DNA of 64,000 nt from Myxococcota bacterium (lineage in GTDB: Bacteria; Myxococcota_A; UBA9160; UBA4427), in the NCBI GenBank assembly GCA_041389495.1, contig JAWKRT010000001.1, positions 558,001-622,000 on the forward strand. The letters run 5' to 3'. The stretch's first letter is position 1; each line of letters opens with the position of its first letter. The notes beneath the pieces were generated by a model. That model worked only from the letters and a program-made list of their open reading frames with translations. It did no database searches and was not told the DNA's origin. A program made the position numbers and the translations under genes. Below are positions 1 through 8,091 of this stretch, one piece after another.

Positions 1-1338
1 GATGCCCGCGCGGCCGAGCTCGATCGCGACGTGCCGCGCGAGCTCCGCGATCCACGTGCGCTCGTAGTCGTAGAACGTCCACGAGACGCGGGCGCGCGGC
101 ACGCCGAGCGCATCGACCTCGCGGTCGAGCACGACGCGGCTGTCGGGGTTCGGGACCTGGTCGATCCAGGTCTCCATCTGCAGGAGCCCTCCGCTGCGCG
201 CGTACTCGAGCGCGCCCGACGGGTCGGCGAGCACCGCGCGGAGATCGTCGGCGAGGTCGCTCTCGACGGGCTCGCCGCGCGCGCGCGCGCCGAGCGCGTC
301 GACCGCGCGTCCCGTCGGCGCCTGCTTCGGGAGCAGGAAGATCCCGTGGTTCGGGAGCTCCTCGAAGTCCTGCGCGTCGCGCGACAGCGCGAGCGACCAC
401 GCGACGCGGCGGCCCGCGTCGTCGCGCCAGTCGTACGGGTGCGCGGCCGTCGGGAACGGGCGCGCGAGCACGATCGACGCGCTCTCGAGACGCGGGTGCC
501 AGAGGAAGTGGCGGCCGATCGCGTCGAGCTTGCGCCCGAGGCCCGCCGCGAGGAGCACGCGCGCGTTCTCGACGCCGCCGCACGCGACGACGACGGCGCG
601 CGCCGCGACGCGCGCCTCGCGCCCCGCGAGCGAGCGCACGCGCACGGCGCGCACGGCCGCGAGCTCGTCGGCGAAGTCGAAGCCGACCGCGTTCGCGCCG
701 AGCACGACGCGCACGGAGCGCGACGCCTCGAGCGCCGGGAGGTACTGCCGACCGAACGCGACGCCGCGCGCCACGCGCACGCGGTGCTCGAGCCTCGTGC
801 CGGCGAGATCGAAGAGCCCGTCGGTCGCGAGCGGGGCTCCCCGTTCGTACGCCGGGAGCGGCGCTCCCGGCGCTTTGACCGGGAGCGGCGCTCCCGGCCC
901 GAAGACCGGGAGCGCCGCGCCCTCGGCGACGCTCGCGAACGCGGGGTCGATGCCGATCCACGCGGCCGCGCGCGCGTAGTGGTCGGCGAGCGCGGCGCGC
1001 GGGAAGGGCCAGCCGCTGCGCGGCATCCACGCGCGCGCCTCGAAGTCGATCTCGTCGAGCGGCCCGCACGCGCCGCCCCAGTGGTTCGATGCGCCGCCGA
1101 GGTAGCGCAGGCGCGATTCGCGCAGGCCGAGGGGGGGCAGCCCGCGCTCGGTCACCCCGTCGCACAGGTCCTGCGTCGCGTCGTCGGGCTCGAGGCCGCC
1201 GCTCTCGAGCAGCGCGACGCGCAGCCCGCTTCCCTCGAGCGCGAGTGCGATCGCGATGCCAGCGGGCCCGCCGCCGACGATGCACACGTCGGCGTCGAGG
1301 CGCGCGTCGGGCGCGAGGGCGTCGAGCCGCTCGATCAC
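1..1338 (-). CDS. GMC-family FAD oxidoreductase, C-terminus beyond window
   Basis: FAD-dependent alcohol-type oxidoreductase of the glucose-methanol-choline family; the substrate cannot be read from sequence. The frame opens at a GTG 25 bases after the stop of the upstream aldo/keto reductase and runs off the left edge, giving 446 residues of a family usually 500-570 long. Visible are the FAD loop GGGPAG at residues 22-27, the block GGASNHWGG near 80-88, VENARVLL in the middle, and the C-terminal GMC block DQVPNPDSRV near 385. A 27-bp tandem repeat adds proline-rich units near residues 138-162. Same strand and close spacing suggest co-transcription with the reductase. The family call is secure; the start is less so because no ribosome site is obvious. 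Confidence 0.85.
   Translation of the reverse strand, partial: MIERLDALAPDARLDADVCIVGGGPAGIAIALALEGSGLRVALLESGGLEPDDATQDLCDGVTERGLPPLGLRESRLRYLGGASNHWGGACGPLDEIDFEARAWMPRSGWPFPRAALADHYARAAAWIGIDPAFASVAEGAALPVFGPGAPLPVKAPGAPLPAYERGAPLATDGLFDLAGTRLEHRVRVARGVAFGRQYLPALEASRSVRVVLGANAVGFDFADELAAVRAVRVRSLAGREARVAARAVVVACGGVENARVLLAAGLGRKLDAIGRHFLWHPRLESASIVLARPFPTAAHPYDWRDDAGRRVAWSLALSRDAQDFEELPNHGIFLLPKQAPTGRAVDALGARARGEPVESDLADDLRAVLADPSGALEYARSGGLLQMETWIDQVPNPDSRVVLDREVDALGVPRARVSWTFYDYERTWIAELARHVAIELGRAGI
852..924. repeat. In-frame 27-bp tandem repeat with palindromic core, inside the GMC gene
   Basis: The 19-base near-palindrome CCGGGAGCGGCGCTCCCGG occurs at 852-870 and again at 879-897, and a degenerate third copy starts at 906, a period of exactly 27 bp. 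On the minus strand this encodes three nine-residue units of the type PGAPLPVK, so the reading frame is kept. Each unit could fold into a hairpin. It looks like local duplication of a small palindromic element in a surface loop. Confidence 0.75.
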
Positions 1339-1363
1339 GCCGCGCGCCCGGTCACGCGCCCGG

Positions 1364-2851
1364 TCACGCGCGCGGCGCGCGCGGCGCGAGCAGCGCGTGC
1401 GCGCCGAGCATCCGCTCGCGAATCGCCACGCCGTCCGGGCACGCGCCCGCGCACGGCGCACTGCACGCGGCGCACGCGTCGGCGCGCGCGGGCAGCGCCG
1501 CGTAGGCGGCCAACCCGCGGGCCTCGTCGCCGTAGTCCTCGAAGTACATGCGATATCGGAGCACGTCGTCGATCGGCAGCTGCTCGGGACAGCGCGCGAG
1601 GCACGCGCCGCAGTGCGGCCGGCAGTGCGTGCCGGCGGTGGCGCGGTCGTAGCGCGCGAGCAGCGCGAGGTCGGCCGGCGCGAGCGCGCCGCCCGACGCG
1701 TGCAGGTACTCGTCGACGTGGCGGTGCTTCTGGAACGAGATCACGAGGCAGCCGACGTTCGGGTTCGCGAGCACCCACTTGAACGCGGCCTGCGAGTAGG
1801 CCTCCTCCTCGCCGCGCAGCGCGTCGACGTTGTGCTGCTTCGCGCCCTTGAGCGTCTTCATCGCGACGACGCCGAGGTCGGCCGCCGCCGCGCGCTCGAC
1901 GACCGCGCCGAGCGACGGCCACGCGCCGTGGTGATAGGCGAGCATCACGACGTCGAAGCGCCCGCTCGCGATCGCCGCGTCGGCGACGGCGGGGAGGTTC
2001 GGCGTGTGGCTCGAGACGCCGAGGAAGCGCACCTTGCCCGCGTCGCGCAGCCGGTCGAACGCCTCGTGCAGGTTCGGGTCGAGCAGGCGGTCGACGGAGT
2101 CGCACGCGTGCACGTGCGCGAGGTCGACGCGGTCGGTGCCGAGGCGCGCGAGGCTTCCCTCGATCGCGCGCACGTAGGCGTCGACGGGCGAGCCGGCGGG
2201 CAGGTGGCCGCGCGCGGTGCAGAACTTCGTCGCCACGAAGAGCCGGTCGCGGTGGCCGCGCATCGCGCGGCCGAGCGCCTGCTCGGTGCCGCTGCCCGCG
2301 TAGTCGGGCGCCGTGTCGAAGTAGTTCACGCCGCGCTCGATCGCCTCGCGCGCGATCGCCTCGCCGCGCGCGTCGCCGGGCAGCGAGCCCGTGCCGAAGG
2401 ACACGTCCGAGACGGCGAAGCCCGTGCGGCCGAGCCGTCGATAGGCGCGCACGCGCGCGCCCTGCCACGCGGGCGGGCGCGACGGGTAGGTCGTCGGCAC
2501 GCCGGGCCCGGCGGTGACGAGCGCGCGCACGCGCATCCAGCCCGCGATCCGTGCGGCGACGCCCGCGGACGCCGCGCCGAGGCCCGCGAGCAGCGCGCCG
2601 AGGTAGACGAGCACGCGGCGGCGCGCCGAGCGCTCGGCGGGTGCGCGGCCGTCGTCGAGCCGCGCGGCCCACGCGGTCGTGAGCACCGCCGCCGCGATCA
2701 CGGCGGCGGCGAAGGCGAGCGAGGGCGCGACGGGGAGCGCGCGCGGGTCGAGCCCGTTGATCGCGTCCGCGATGCGCTGGCCGAGCCCCGCATGGCCGAG
2801 TGCCGCGGCGAGCGTCCAGGCGATGGCGACGTGCAGCGCGCTCGGCCTCAC
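1364..2851 (-). CDS. Membrane-anchored aldo/keto reductase with two C-terminal [4Fe-4S] motifs
   Basis: NAD(P)H-type aldo/keto reductase fused to a ferredoxin-like tail. The AKR tetrad is visible as FDTA (Asp), DYAGSGT (Tyr), VATKFC (Lys) and HVHACD (His). The tail has two cluster motifs, C-x3-C-x2-C-x3-CP and C-x2-C-x3-C-x3-CP, enough for two [4Fe-4S] clusters. About 100 residues before the reductase domain contain two or three hydrophobic segments, so the enzyme is probably bound to the inner membrane. I chose GTG at 2851 (495 aa) because GGAGGAG sits just upstream; an in-frame ATG at 2914 lacks a ribosome site. It precedes the GMC gene, so the two may pass electrons or act on one alcohol/carbonyl pair (inference). 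Confidence 0.8.
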   Translation of the reverse strand: MRPSALHVAIAWTLAAALGHAGLGQRIADAINGLDPRALPVAPSLAFAAAVIAAAVLTTAWAARLDDGRAPAERSARRRVLVYLGALLAGLGAASAGVAARIAGWMRVRALVTAGPGVPTTYPSRPPAWQGARVRAYRRLGRTGFAVSDVSFGTGSLPGDARGEAIAREAIERGVNYFDTAPDYAGSGTEQALGRAMRGHRDRLFVATKFCTARGHLPAGSPVDAYVRAIEGSLARLGTDRVDLAHVHACDSVDRLLDPNLHEAFDRLRDAGKVRFLGVSSHTPNLPAVADAAIASGRFDVVMLAYHHGAWPSLGAVVERAAAADLGVVAMKTLKGAKQHNVDALRGEEEAYSQAAFKWVLANPNVGCLVISFQKHRHVDEYLHASGGALAPADLALLARYDRATAGTHCRPHCGACLARCPEQLPIDDVLRYRMYFEDYGDEARGLAAYAALPARADACAACSAPCAGACPDGVAIRERMLGAHALLAPRAPRA

Positions 2852-2867
2852 CGTCTCCTCCGCTCGC

Positions 2868-2888
2868 GCCCGGCCCAGCGGGCCGGGC
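2868..2888 (-). promoter_or_regulatory. Perfect 9-bp hairpin just upstream of the AKR ribosome site
   Basis: Arms GCCCGGCCC and GGGCCGGGC enclose a three-base loop, ending some 17 bases before the GTG start of the aldo/keto reductase on the minus strand. The position suggests a 5'-leader structure that could affect translation. If the gene starts at the ATG at 2914 instead, the hairpin lies inside the coding region. Confidence 0.4.
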
Positions 2889-2982
2889 ACAGCCGGAGGC
2901 GCATTCTGCGCCATCGCTCGCAAGGCTGCCGCGATTCGCTCCAGCGCTGCGCCCCTACGCGCGCTGAGCCTAGGCGTGGCAC

Positions 2983-2998
2983 CGGCACGCCGATTGCT
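2983..2998 (+). promoter_or_regulatory. Sigma-54 (RpoN) promoter, -24/-12 elements
   Basis: CGGCACGCCGATTGCT matches the RpoN consensus TGGCACGNNNNTTGCW at every defined base except the first. The invariant GG and GC are exactly ten bases apart, as required. Transcription would start about 12 bases downstream of the GC and leave a leader of about 100 bases before the ATG at 3114. PEP-CTERM/exosortase target genes are known to be sigma-54 controlled through PrsK/PrsR-type regulators, which fits the gene below. Confidence 0.75.
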
Positions 2999-3020
2999 TG
3001 ATGCGCACGCGACGAGAGCC

Positions 3021-3092
3021 GCGCCGCGACCGCGGCGCAGGACGAGACGATGCCGGTGGCCCCGACGGACGACGGGGACGCCCGGCGTCGGG
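3021..3092 (+). promoter_or_regulatory. Structured 5' leader of the sorting-signal protein
   Basis: Two inverted repeats lie between the sigma-54 promoter and the ribosome site: GCGCCGC/GCGGCGC with a four-base loop at 3021-3038, and CCCGACG/CGTCGGG enclosing 18 bases at 3061-3092. They may be ordinary GC-rich secondary structure or a control element. No known riboswitch is recognised. Confidence 0.35.
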
Positions 3093-3113
3093 ATGTGAAG
3101 CAAGAGGAGAGCG

Positions 3114-3845
3114 ATGATGCTTCGGACTTGGATCCTCGCCGCGACGCTCGCGGCGTTTGCGCTGCCGGCGTCGGCGGTGGTGAAGGTGTACGACGCGACG
3201 CCGCCGCACGGCGCGGGTGGCGACGAGTTCCAGTACAGCACGGACCTGTGCCCGCCCATCCAGATCTCGCCGAACTACTGGCAGGGTCACTACACGATCA
3301 GTGACACGGGCTCGGGGACGGTGACGGCGACGGAGTACGTGCAGGAGCTGGTGCAGTCGGTGAACTTCGGTCCGTTGGCGCTGGTTCCGATCTTCGGTCC
3401 GGGCTCGTACGTGTTCACGACGTCGCTGACGACGTTCTCGCCGACGCTTCCGGCGACGGCGCCGGGGAACACGGCGCCGGGAGGCTCGGTGGACTGGGGC
3501 GTGCTCGGCGGGTTCACGCGCGTCGGCGAGGCGTTCTGCATCTCGAGCCCGCAGACGATCTGCACGGGCGGGACGCAGGTTCCGCACGGGATCACGACGC
3601 CGATCAGCGGTGCGCCGTCGCCGACGTACGACCTCGGGACGTGGTCGTACGACGCGGAGGGCGACTTCCAGGCGGCGTCGAACTACATCGTGGGGACGTT
3701 CAACGGCGGGACGTCGAACCGGCAGGCGCTGCTGCGGGGCTCGTACGTCGGCGGGTCGATCCCGGCGCTGCCGCTCGTGGGCGTGGGCGCGGTGGCGCTC
3801 GGCCTGCTCGGCCTCGGCACGCGGACGGTGCTGCGCCGCAAGTAG
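3114..3845 (+). CDS. Secreted protein with exosortase-type C-terminal sorting signal (IPTL/PEP-CTERM-like)
   Basis: A 243-residue exported protein of unknown function. It has a signal peptide (residues 1 to about 21, ending ALPASA), a Thr/Ser/Gly/Pro-rich low-charge body, and a tripartite C-terminus: motif SIPALPLVG, a hydrophobic helix of about 17 residues, then RTVLRRK. This matches the architecture of PEP-CTERM and IPTL-CTERM proteins, which are cut and anchored by an exosortase/archaeosortase-type protease; no sortase gene is in this window. The first ATG of an ATGATG pair follows GAGGAGAG. It is monocistronic and lies behind a sigma-54 promoter at 2983. GC is lower here than in its neighbours. 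Family membership is inferred from architecture, as the exact signal subtype is not one I can name. Confidence 0.75.
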   Translation: MMLRTWILAATLAAFALPASAVVKVYDATPPHGAGGDEFQYSTDLCPPIQISPNYWQGHYTISDTGSGTVTATEYVQELVQSVNFGPLALVPIFGPGSYVFTTSLTTFSPTLPATAPGNTAPGGSVDWGVLGGFTRVGEAFCISSPQTICTGGTQVPHGITTPISGAPSPTYDLGTWSYDAEGDFQAASNYIVGTFNGGTSNRQALLRGSYVGGSIPALPLVGVGAVALGLLGLGTRTVLRRK

Positions 3846-3914
3846 TGCGTGGACGGCGCGGCGCGCGAGAGCGCGCCGCGCCCCGCGCCGTCGGGTGGTA
3901 GAAGAAAGGGCGGC

Positions 3915-4352
3915 ATGAGCGACGAGGCGGCGCTGCGCGAGGCCAACCGCGCGACGATGACGGAGCTCCTGCGCCGGCTCGGCACGCAGGACTTCGCCGG
4001 CGCGTGCGCGCTGCTCACCGAGGACGTCGTCTGCGACTGGCCCTACCTCCCGACGCCGTCGACGCCGCGCGAGCTGCGCGGCCGCTCGACGATGGAGGCG
4101 TTCTTCCGCGGCGGCATGAGCGCCTTCGAGCCGTACCGCTACGAGATCACCCGCGTGCTCGATCTCCTCGACCCGCAGCAGCTCGTCGCCGAGTACCGCT
4201 CGAACTCGCGGCTGCTCGCGACGGGCGCGCCGTACCGCAACCAGTACCTCGGCCTCTTCGCCTTCCGCGACGGACTCGTCGCATACTGGCGCGAGTACAT
4301 CGATCCGACCGTCGTCGCCGCCGTGCTCGCGACGCTAGGGGGACGCACGTGA
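3915..4352 (+). CDS. SnoaL-like / NTF2-fold protein
   Basis: A 145-residue protein of the SnoaL-like polyketide-cyclase / nuclear-transport-factor-2 fold: an N-terminal helix, FAGACALLTEDVVCDWPY, a central RGRSTMEAFFRG segment, and a C-terminal sheet with YRNQYLGLFAFRDGLVAYW. Members bind small hydrophobic ligands and act as isomerases, cyclases or hydratases; the reaction here is unknown. The ATG follows GAAAGGG. Its stop overlaps the GTG of the flavoprotein gene by four bases, so the two are translationally coupled and probably act on the same substrate. Confidence 0.8.
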   Translation: MSDEAALREANRATMTELLRRLGTQDFAGACALLTEDVVCDWPYLPTPSTPRELRGRSTMEAFFRGGMSAFEPYRYEITRVLDLLDPQQLVAEYRSNSRLLATGAPYRNQYLGLFAFRDGLVAYWREYIDPTVVAAVLATLGGRT

Positions 4353-6388
4353 GCGAAGGAGCCCCGCTCGACGCCGGCCACCCGTACCGGCACCTGCTCT
4401 CGCCCTTCCGCATCGGCCCGATGGAGCTGCGCAACCGCATCGCGATGTGCCCGATGGGCGACAACCTCGCGCACGCGGACGGGCGGCCGAGCGACGCGTC
4501 GCTCGCCTACTTCGAGGCGCGCGCGCGCGGCGGCGCGGGCCTGCTGATCGTCGGCTCGGTCGCGATCACGCTGCCCGAGGGCAGCTACAACCCGAACCAG
4601 GGCGCGCTCGCGGACGAGCGCCACGTGCCCGCGTTCGCCGAGCTCGCGCGGCGCGTGCACGCGCACGGGGCGAAGATCGCGGCGCAGCTCTCGCACGGCG
4701 GCCTCACCGCCGTGAACGACATGCGCGACGGGCGCGACATGTGGGTCCCGTCCTTCCCCACGCCGTCGAAGCCCGACCCGATGATGGCGATGGTGACGCC
4801 CGAGGAGGCGGCGCTGCAGTCGCGCCCGATGCGCGCCGAGACCGCGCGCGTCGGCCTCCACGAGATGACGACCGACGAGATCCGCGCCGTCGTCGAGGCC
4901 TTCGCGGCCGCGGCGGAGCGCGCGCAGCGCGCGGGGCTCGACGGCGTCGAGCTCCACGCCGGCCACGGCTACCTGATCTCGAGCTTCCTGTCGCCGGCGA
5001 AGAACCGGCGCACGGACGCCTACGGCGGGTCGCTCGAGAACCGCACGCGCCTGCTCGTCGAGGTGATCGAGGCGGTGCGCGCGCGCACGGGGCCGGGCTT
5101 CGCCGTGTGGTGCCGCATCGACTCGATCGAGTTCTGGGAGGAGGGCGGCATCACGCCCGAGCTCGCGGTCGAGCACGCGCGCGTCATCGAGGCGGCGGGC
5201 GCGCACGCCGTGCACGCGAGCGCGAACGGCAAGGGCGGGCTCGCGCTCACCTACACGCAGGGGCACACGACGCACGCGCCCGCCGGCCTGCTCGAGTACG
5301 CGGCGACCATCAAGAAGGCGGTGCGCATCCCGGTGATCGCGGTCGGACGGATCGAGCCCGAGGTGGCGAACGAGGCCATCGCCGACGGGCGCGCCGACGT
5401 CGTCGCGATGGGGCGCAAGCTGCTCGCCGACCCCGAGCTCCCGAACAAGCTCCGCGCCGCGCGGCCCGAGGACGTGCGCCCCTGCCTCTACCACTACAAC
5501 TGCATCGGGCAGATCTTCCTGCGCGAGCCCGTGCGCTGCTGGGTCAACCCGGCGACGGGGCGCGAGCGCGAGCACGAGCTCGCACCGGCCGCGCGCGCGC
5601 GCCGGGTGCTCGTCGTCGGCGGCGGGCCGGCGGGCATGGAGGCCGCGCGCATCGCCGCGCTGCGCGGGCACGAGGTCGTGCTGTGCGAGGCGGGCGACGC
5701 GCTCGGCGGGCGGCTCGCGCTCGCGGCGCGCACCTACGAGCCGAACGCGCGCCTGCTCGCGTGGCTCGAGGGGCAGGTGCGCAGGCACGGCGTCGAGGTG
5801 CGGCTCGGCGCGCGCGTCGACGCGGGCGCGCGCGAGGTCGCCGCGGCCGACGCCGTCGTCGTCGCGACGGGAGGGCGCTGGCGCGCGCCCGACGTGCCGG
5901 GCGGCGACGACGCCCGCGTGCGCACCGTCGATTCGCTGCGCGCCTTCCTCGACGGCGGCGAGCGCCTCGGCGAGCGCATCGTCGTGCTCGGGGGCGGGCG
6001 CGCGGGCGCGGGCCTCGCCGACGTGTGTGCGCGCCGCGGCCACGCCGTCACCGTGCTCGAGCCGAGCGGCTGCTTCGTCACGCAGATGGGGCTCCCGGGG
6101 CGCTGGCGCATCGTGCACGAGCTGCGCGAGCAGGGCGTCGCGCTCGTCGCGAACGCGACCGTCGTCGCGATCGAGCGCGAGGGCGTCGTCTACACGGACG
6201 CCGACGGCGCGCGCGGCGTCGCACCGGCCGATGCCGTGCTCGTCGCGTCGAACGTCCACGCCGATGCGTCGCTCGCCGACGCGCTGCGCGCGGGCGGCGC
6301 CGAGGTGCACGCGATCGGCGACTGCGGCGGGCTCGGCTTCCTGCGCGGCGCGATGGAGGACGCCGCGCGCGTCGCCGCCGCGCTCTGA
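4349..6388 (+). CDS. NADH:flavin oxidoreductase, 2,4-dienoyl-CoA reductase type
   Basis: A 679-residue two-part flavoenzyme. Residues 1 to about 345 form an FMN TIM barrel of the old-yellow-enzyme family (VELHAGHGYLISSFLSP, RRTDAYGGSLENR). A cysteine patch follows, then an FAD module with GGGPAG near 424-430 and an NAD(P) module with GGGRAG near 547. This is the FadH/trimethylamine-dehydrogenase layout, which reduces activated double bonds. The cluster region is unusual: only Cys379, Cys385 and Cys397 (C-x5-C-x11-C) instead of the canonical four (C-x2-C-x3-C-x11-C). The GTG start overlaps the SnoaL-like gene, giving a coupled pair. The substrate is unknown; an unsaturated acyl-CoA or an enone is likely. 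Confidence 0.85.
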   Translation: MSEGAPLDAGHPYRHLLSPFRIGPMELRNRIAMCPMGDNLAHADGRPSDASLAYFEARARGGAGLLIVGSVAITLPEGSYNPNQGALADERHVPAFAELARRVHAHGAKIAAQLSHGGLTAVNDMRDGRDMWVPSFPTPSKPDPMMAMVTPEEAALQSRPMRAETARVGLHEMTTDEIRAVVEAFAAAAERAQRAGLDGVELHAGHGYLISSFLSPAKNRRTDAYGGSLENRTRLLVEVIEAVRARTGPGFAVWCRIDSIEFWEEGGITPELAVEHARVIEAAGAHAVHASANGKGGLALTYTQGHTTHAPAGLLEYAATIKKAVRIPVIAVGRIEPEVANEAIADGRADVVAMGRKLLADPELPNKLRAARPEDVRPCLYHYNCIGQIFLREPVRCWVNPATGREREHELAPAARARRVLVVGGGPAGMEAARIAALRGHEVVLCEAGDALGGRLALAARTYEPNARLLAWLEGQVRRHGVEVRLGARVDAGAREVAAADAVVVATGGRWRAPDVPGGDDARVRTVDSLRAFLDGGERLGERIVVLGGGRAGAGLADVCARRGHAVTVLEPSGCFVTQMGLPGRWRIVHELREQGVALVANATVVAIEREGVVYTDADGARGVAPADAVLVASNVHADASLADALRAGGAEVHAIGDCGGLGFLRGAMEDAARVAAAL

Positions 6389-7039
6389 CTAGCGCGACAC
6401 CGCCACGACGAGCAGGCGCCGCTGCCGCCGGAAGTGCAGCAGGATGAGCGCGCTCAGCGCGGCCGCGAAGAAGCACCACAGCGAGATGAACTGCTCGGCG
6501 TGCGACCACAGCGTCGCCGCGAGCGACGCGAGCAGCAGCCCGCCGAACGCCCGCAGGTAGCCGAAGCTCGAGAAGCACGGCGCGCTCACCGCGACGAAGT
6601 AGAGCGCGAGCGACTCGTACAGGAGCGGCAGGCTCATGCGGTAGAAGAGGTGGCCGCCCTCGATGCTCACCTCGAGCGGATGGCGCGCGAGCGAGCCCGA
6701 GATGAAGACGGCCGCACACAGCCCGACGACGCAGAGCGCCTCCTGGATGCGACGGCGGCCCGCACTCGGCTCGGCGCGCAGCGACGCGAGCGGGATGTAG
6801 ACCGGCCACAGGAAGAGCGCGAAGAACGCGAACGCGTAGCTGAACACGAGCGCGAGCGCGCGCTCGTCGTTCGCGACGCCGACCCACACGACGCCCTCGG
6901 CGAACTGCTGCACCGAGAAGAGCAGGGGGATGCGCGCGAGCGGACGCTCGGCGGGCGACGGAGCGAGGCTCAGCGTCCAGATGCCGCCCGCGCCGAGCAC
7001 GGCGCTCGCCGCGAAGCTCGCCTCGGCGGAGAAGCACAC
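6389..7039 (-). CDS. Multi-pass membrane protein with MCFSA-type N-terminus (DUF6629-like)
   Basis: A 216-residue protein with about seven hydrophobic segments. The N-terminus VCFSAEASFAASAVL, the segment FSVQQFAEGVVWVG and the final basic RRQR tail recall a small family of unknown membrane proteins that begin MCFSA (DUF6629, from memory). No catalytic motif is recognised. The GTG start lies two bases after the gpsA stop, so it is read from the same transcript; its stop abuts the convergent flavoprotein gene with no spacer. A role linked to phospholipid synthesis is only guilt by association with gpsA. Confidence 0.55.
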   Translation of the reverse strand: MCFSAEASFAASAVLGAGGIWTLSLAPSPAERPLARIPLLFSVQQFAEGVVWVGVANDERALALVFSYAFAFFALFLWPVYIPLASLRAEPSAGRRRIQEALCVVGLCAAVFISGSLARHPLEVSIEGGHLFYRMSLPLLYESLALYFVAVSAPCFSSFGYLRAFGGLLLASLAATLWSHAEQFISLWCFFAAALSALILLHFRRQRRLLVVAVSR

Positions 7040-7041
7040 GG

Positions 7042-8079
7042 TCAGCCGCTCTCGCTCTCGTGGCCGGCGCGGCGACGCACGAGGCCGCGGTAGGCCTCCA
7101 TCGGCGTGCGGCCCTCGTAGAGGACGCCGTGGATCTCGGCGGCGATCGGCATCTCGATGCCGTGCTTCGCCGCGAGCTCGAGCACGACCTTCGCGGTGCT
7201 GACGCCCTCGGCGACCATGTTCATCTCGGCGGTGATCTCGTCGATCGTGCGTCCGCGCCCGAGCTGCTCGCCGACGTGCCGGTTGCGGCTCTGCTTGCTC
7301 ATGCACGTCGCGAGCAGGTCGCCGAGGCCCGCGAGCCCGGCGAACGTCGCGGGCTCGCCGCCCATCGCGACGCCGAGCCGCGTGATCTCCGCGAGCCCGC
7401 GCGTCACGACCATGGCGCGCGTGTTGTCGCCCACCGAGAGCGACTCGGCCATGCCGGTCGCGATCGCGACGACGTTCTTGAGCGCGCCGCCGATCTCGCA
7501 GCCGACGACGTCGTGGTTCGTGTACACGCGGAAGAGGCCGCTCGCGAAGACGGGCTGGAGCGCCTCGGCGACGACGAGGTCGCTCATGCCGATCACGCTC
7601 GCCGCGGCCTGCCCGTCCATGATCTCGCGCGCGAGGTTCGGGCCGGTGAGCACGCCGACCGGGTGGCCCGGCATCACCTGCTCGGCGACCTGGCTCATGC
7701 GCAGCATCGTGCCGGGCTCGAGGCCCTTCGAGAGGCTCACGATCGGCACCCACGGCCGCGCGTGCCGCGCCACCTCCTCGAGCGTCGCGCGGAAGCCCTT
7801 CACGGGAACGCCCATCACGAGGACGTCCGCGTCGCGCACGGCCTCCTCGAGGTCGGCCGTCGCGCGCAGCTCCCTCGGAAGCGGGAAGTCGGGCAGGTAG
7901 CGCTCGTTGCGGTGCCGCTCGGCGATCGAGCGCGCGACGTCGGCGCTGCGCGCCCAGAGCACGGTCGGCGCGTTCACGCTCGTGAGCCGCGCGACGGTCG
8001 TGCCCCACGAGCCCGCGCCGAGCACGGCGACGCGCATGTCGAGCGGGCGCTGCGGTCGCGATCGGGGAGCGGGCGTCAT
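7042..8079 (-). CDS. gpsA: Glycerol-3-phosphate dehydrogenase [NAD(P)+]
   Basis: Reduces dihydroxyacetone phosphate to sn-glycerol 3-phosphate, the backbone donor for phospholipids, in the cytoplasm. The 345-residue length is normal. The Rossmann loop GAGSWG is at residues 21-26, SLSKGLE at about 115, LTGPNLARE at about 145, and the catalytic lysine is Lys201 in GALKNVVAIATG. The ATG at 8079 is preceded by GAGGAG; the second Met at residue 15 is closer to the fold start but lacks such a site. The gene lies 12 bases after the monooxygenase gene and two before the membrane-protein gene, within a four-gene minus-strand run. Confidence 0.96.
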   Translation of the reverse strand: MTPAPRSRPQRPLDMRVAVLGAGSWGTTVARLTSVNAPTVLWARSADVARSIAERHRNERYLPDFPLPRELRATADLEEAVRDADVLVMGVPVKGFRATLEEVARHARPWVPIVSLSKGLEPGTMLRMSQVAEQVMPGHPVGVLTGPNLAREIMDGQAAASVIGMSDLVVAEALQPVFASGLFRVYTNHDVVGCEIGGALKNVVAIATGMAESLSVGDNTRAMVVTRGLAEITRLGVAMGGEPATFAGLAGLGDLLATCMSKQSRNRHVGEQLGRGRTIDEITAEMNMVAEGVSTAKVVLELAAKHGIEMPIAAEIHGVLYEGRTPMEAYRGLVRRRAGHESESG

Positions 8080-8091
8080 CCGGCGTCTCCT

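Noticed and set aside
1256..3001. Long plus-strand frame across the AKR and GMC genes
   Set aside because: No domain, biased composition; minus-strand AKR and GMC motifs are clear.
4139..6310. 723-codon open frame antisense to the old-yellow-enzyme gene
   Set aside because: Composition is shadow-like and the opposite strand has unambiguous flavoenzyme motifs.
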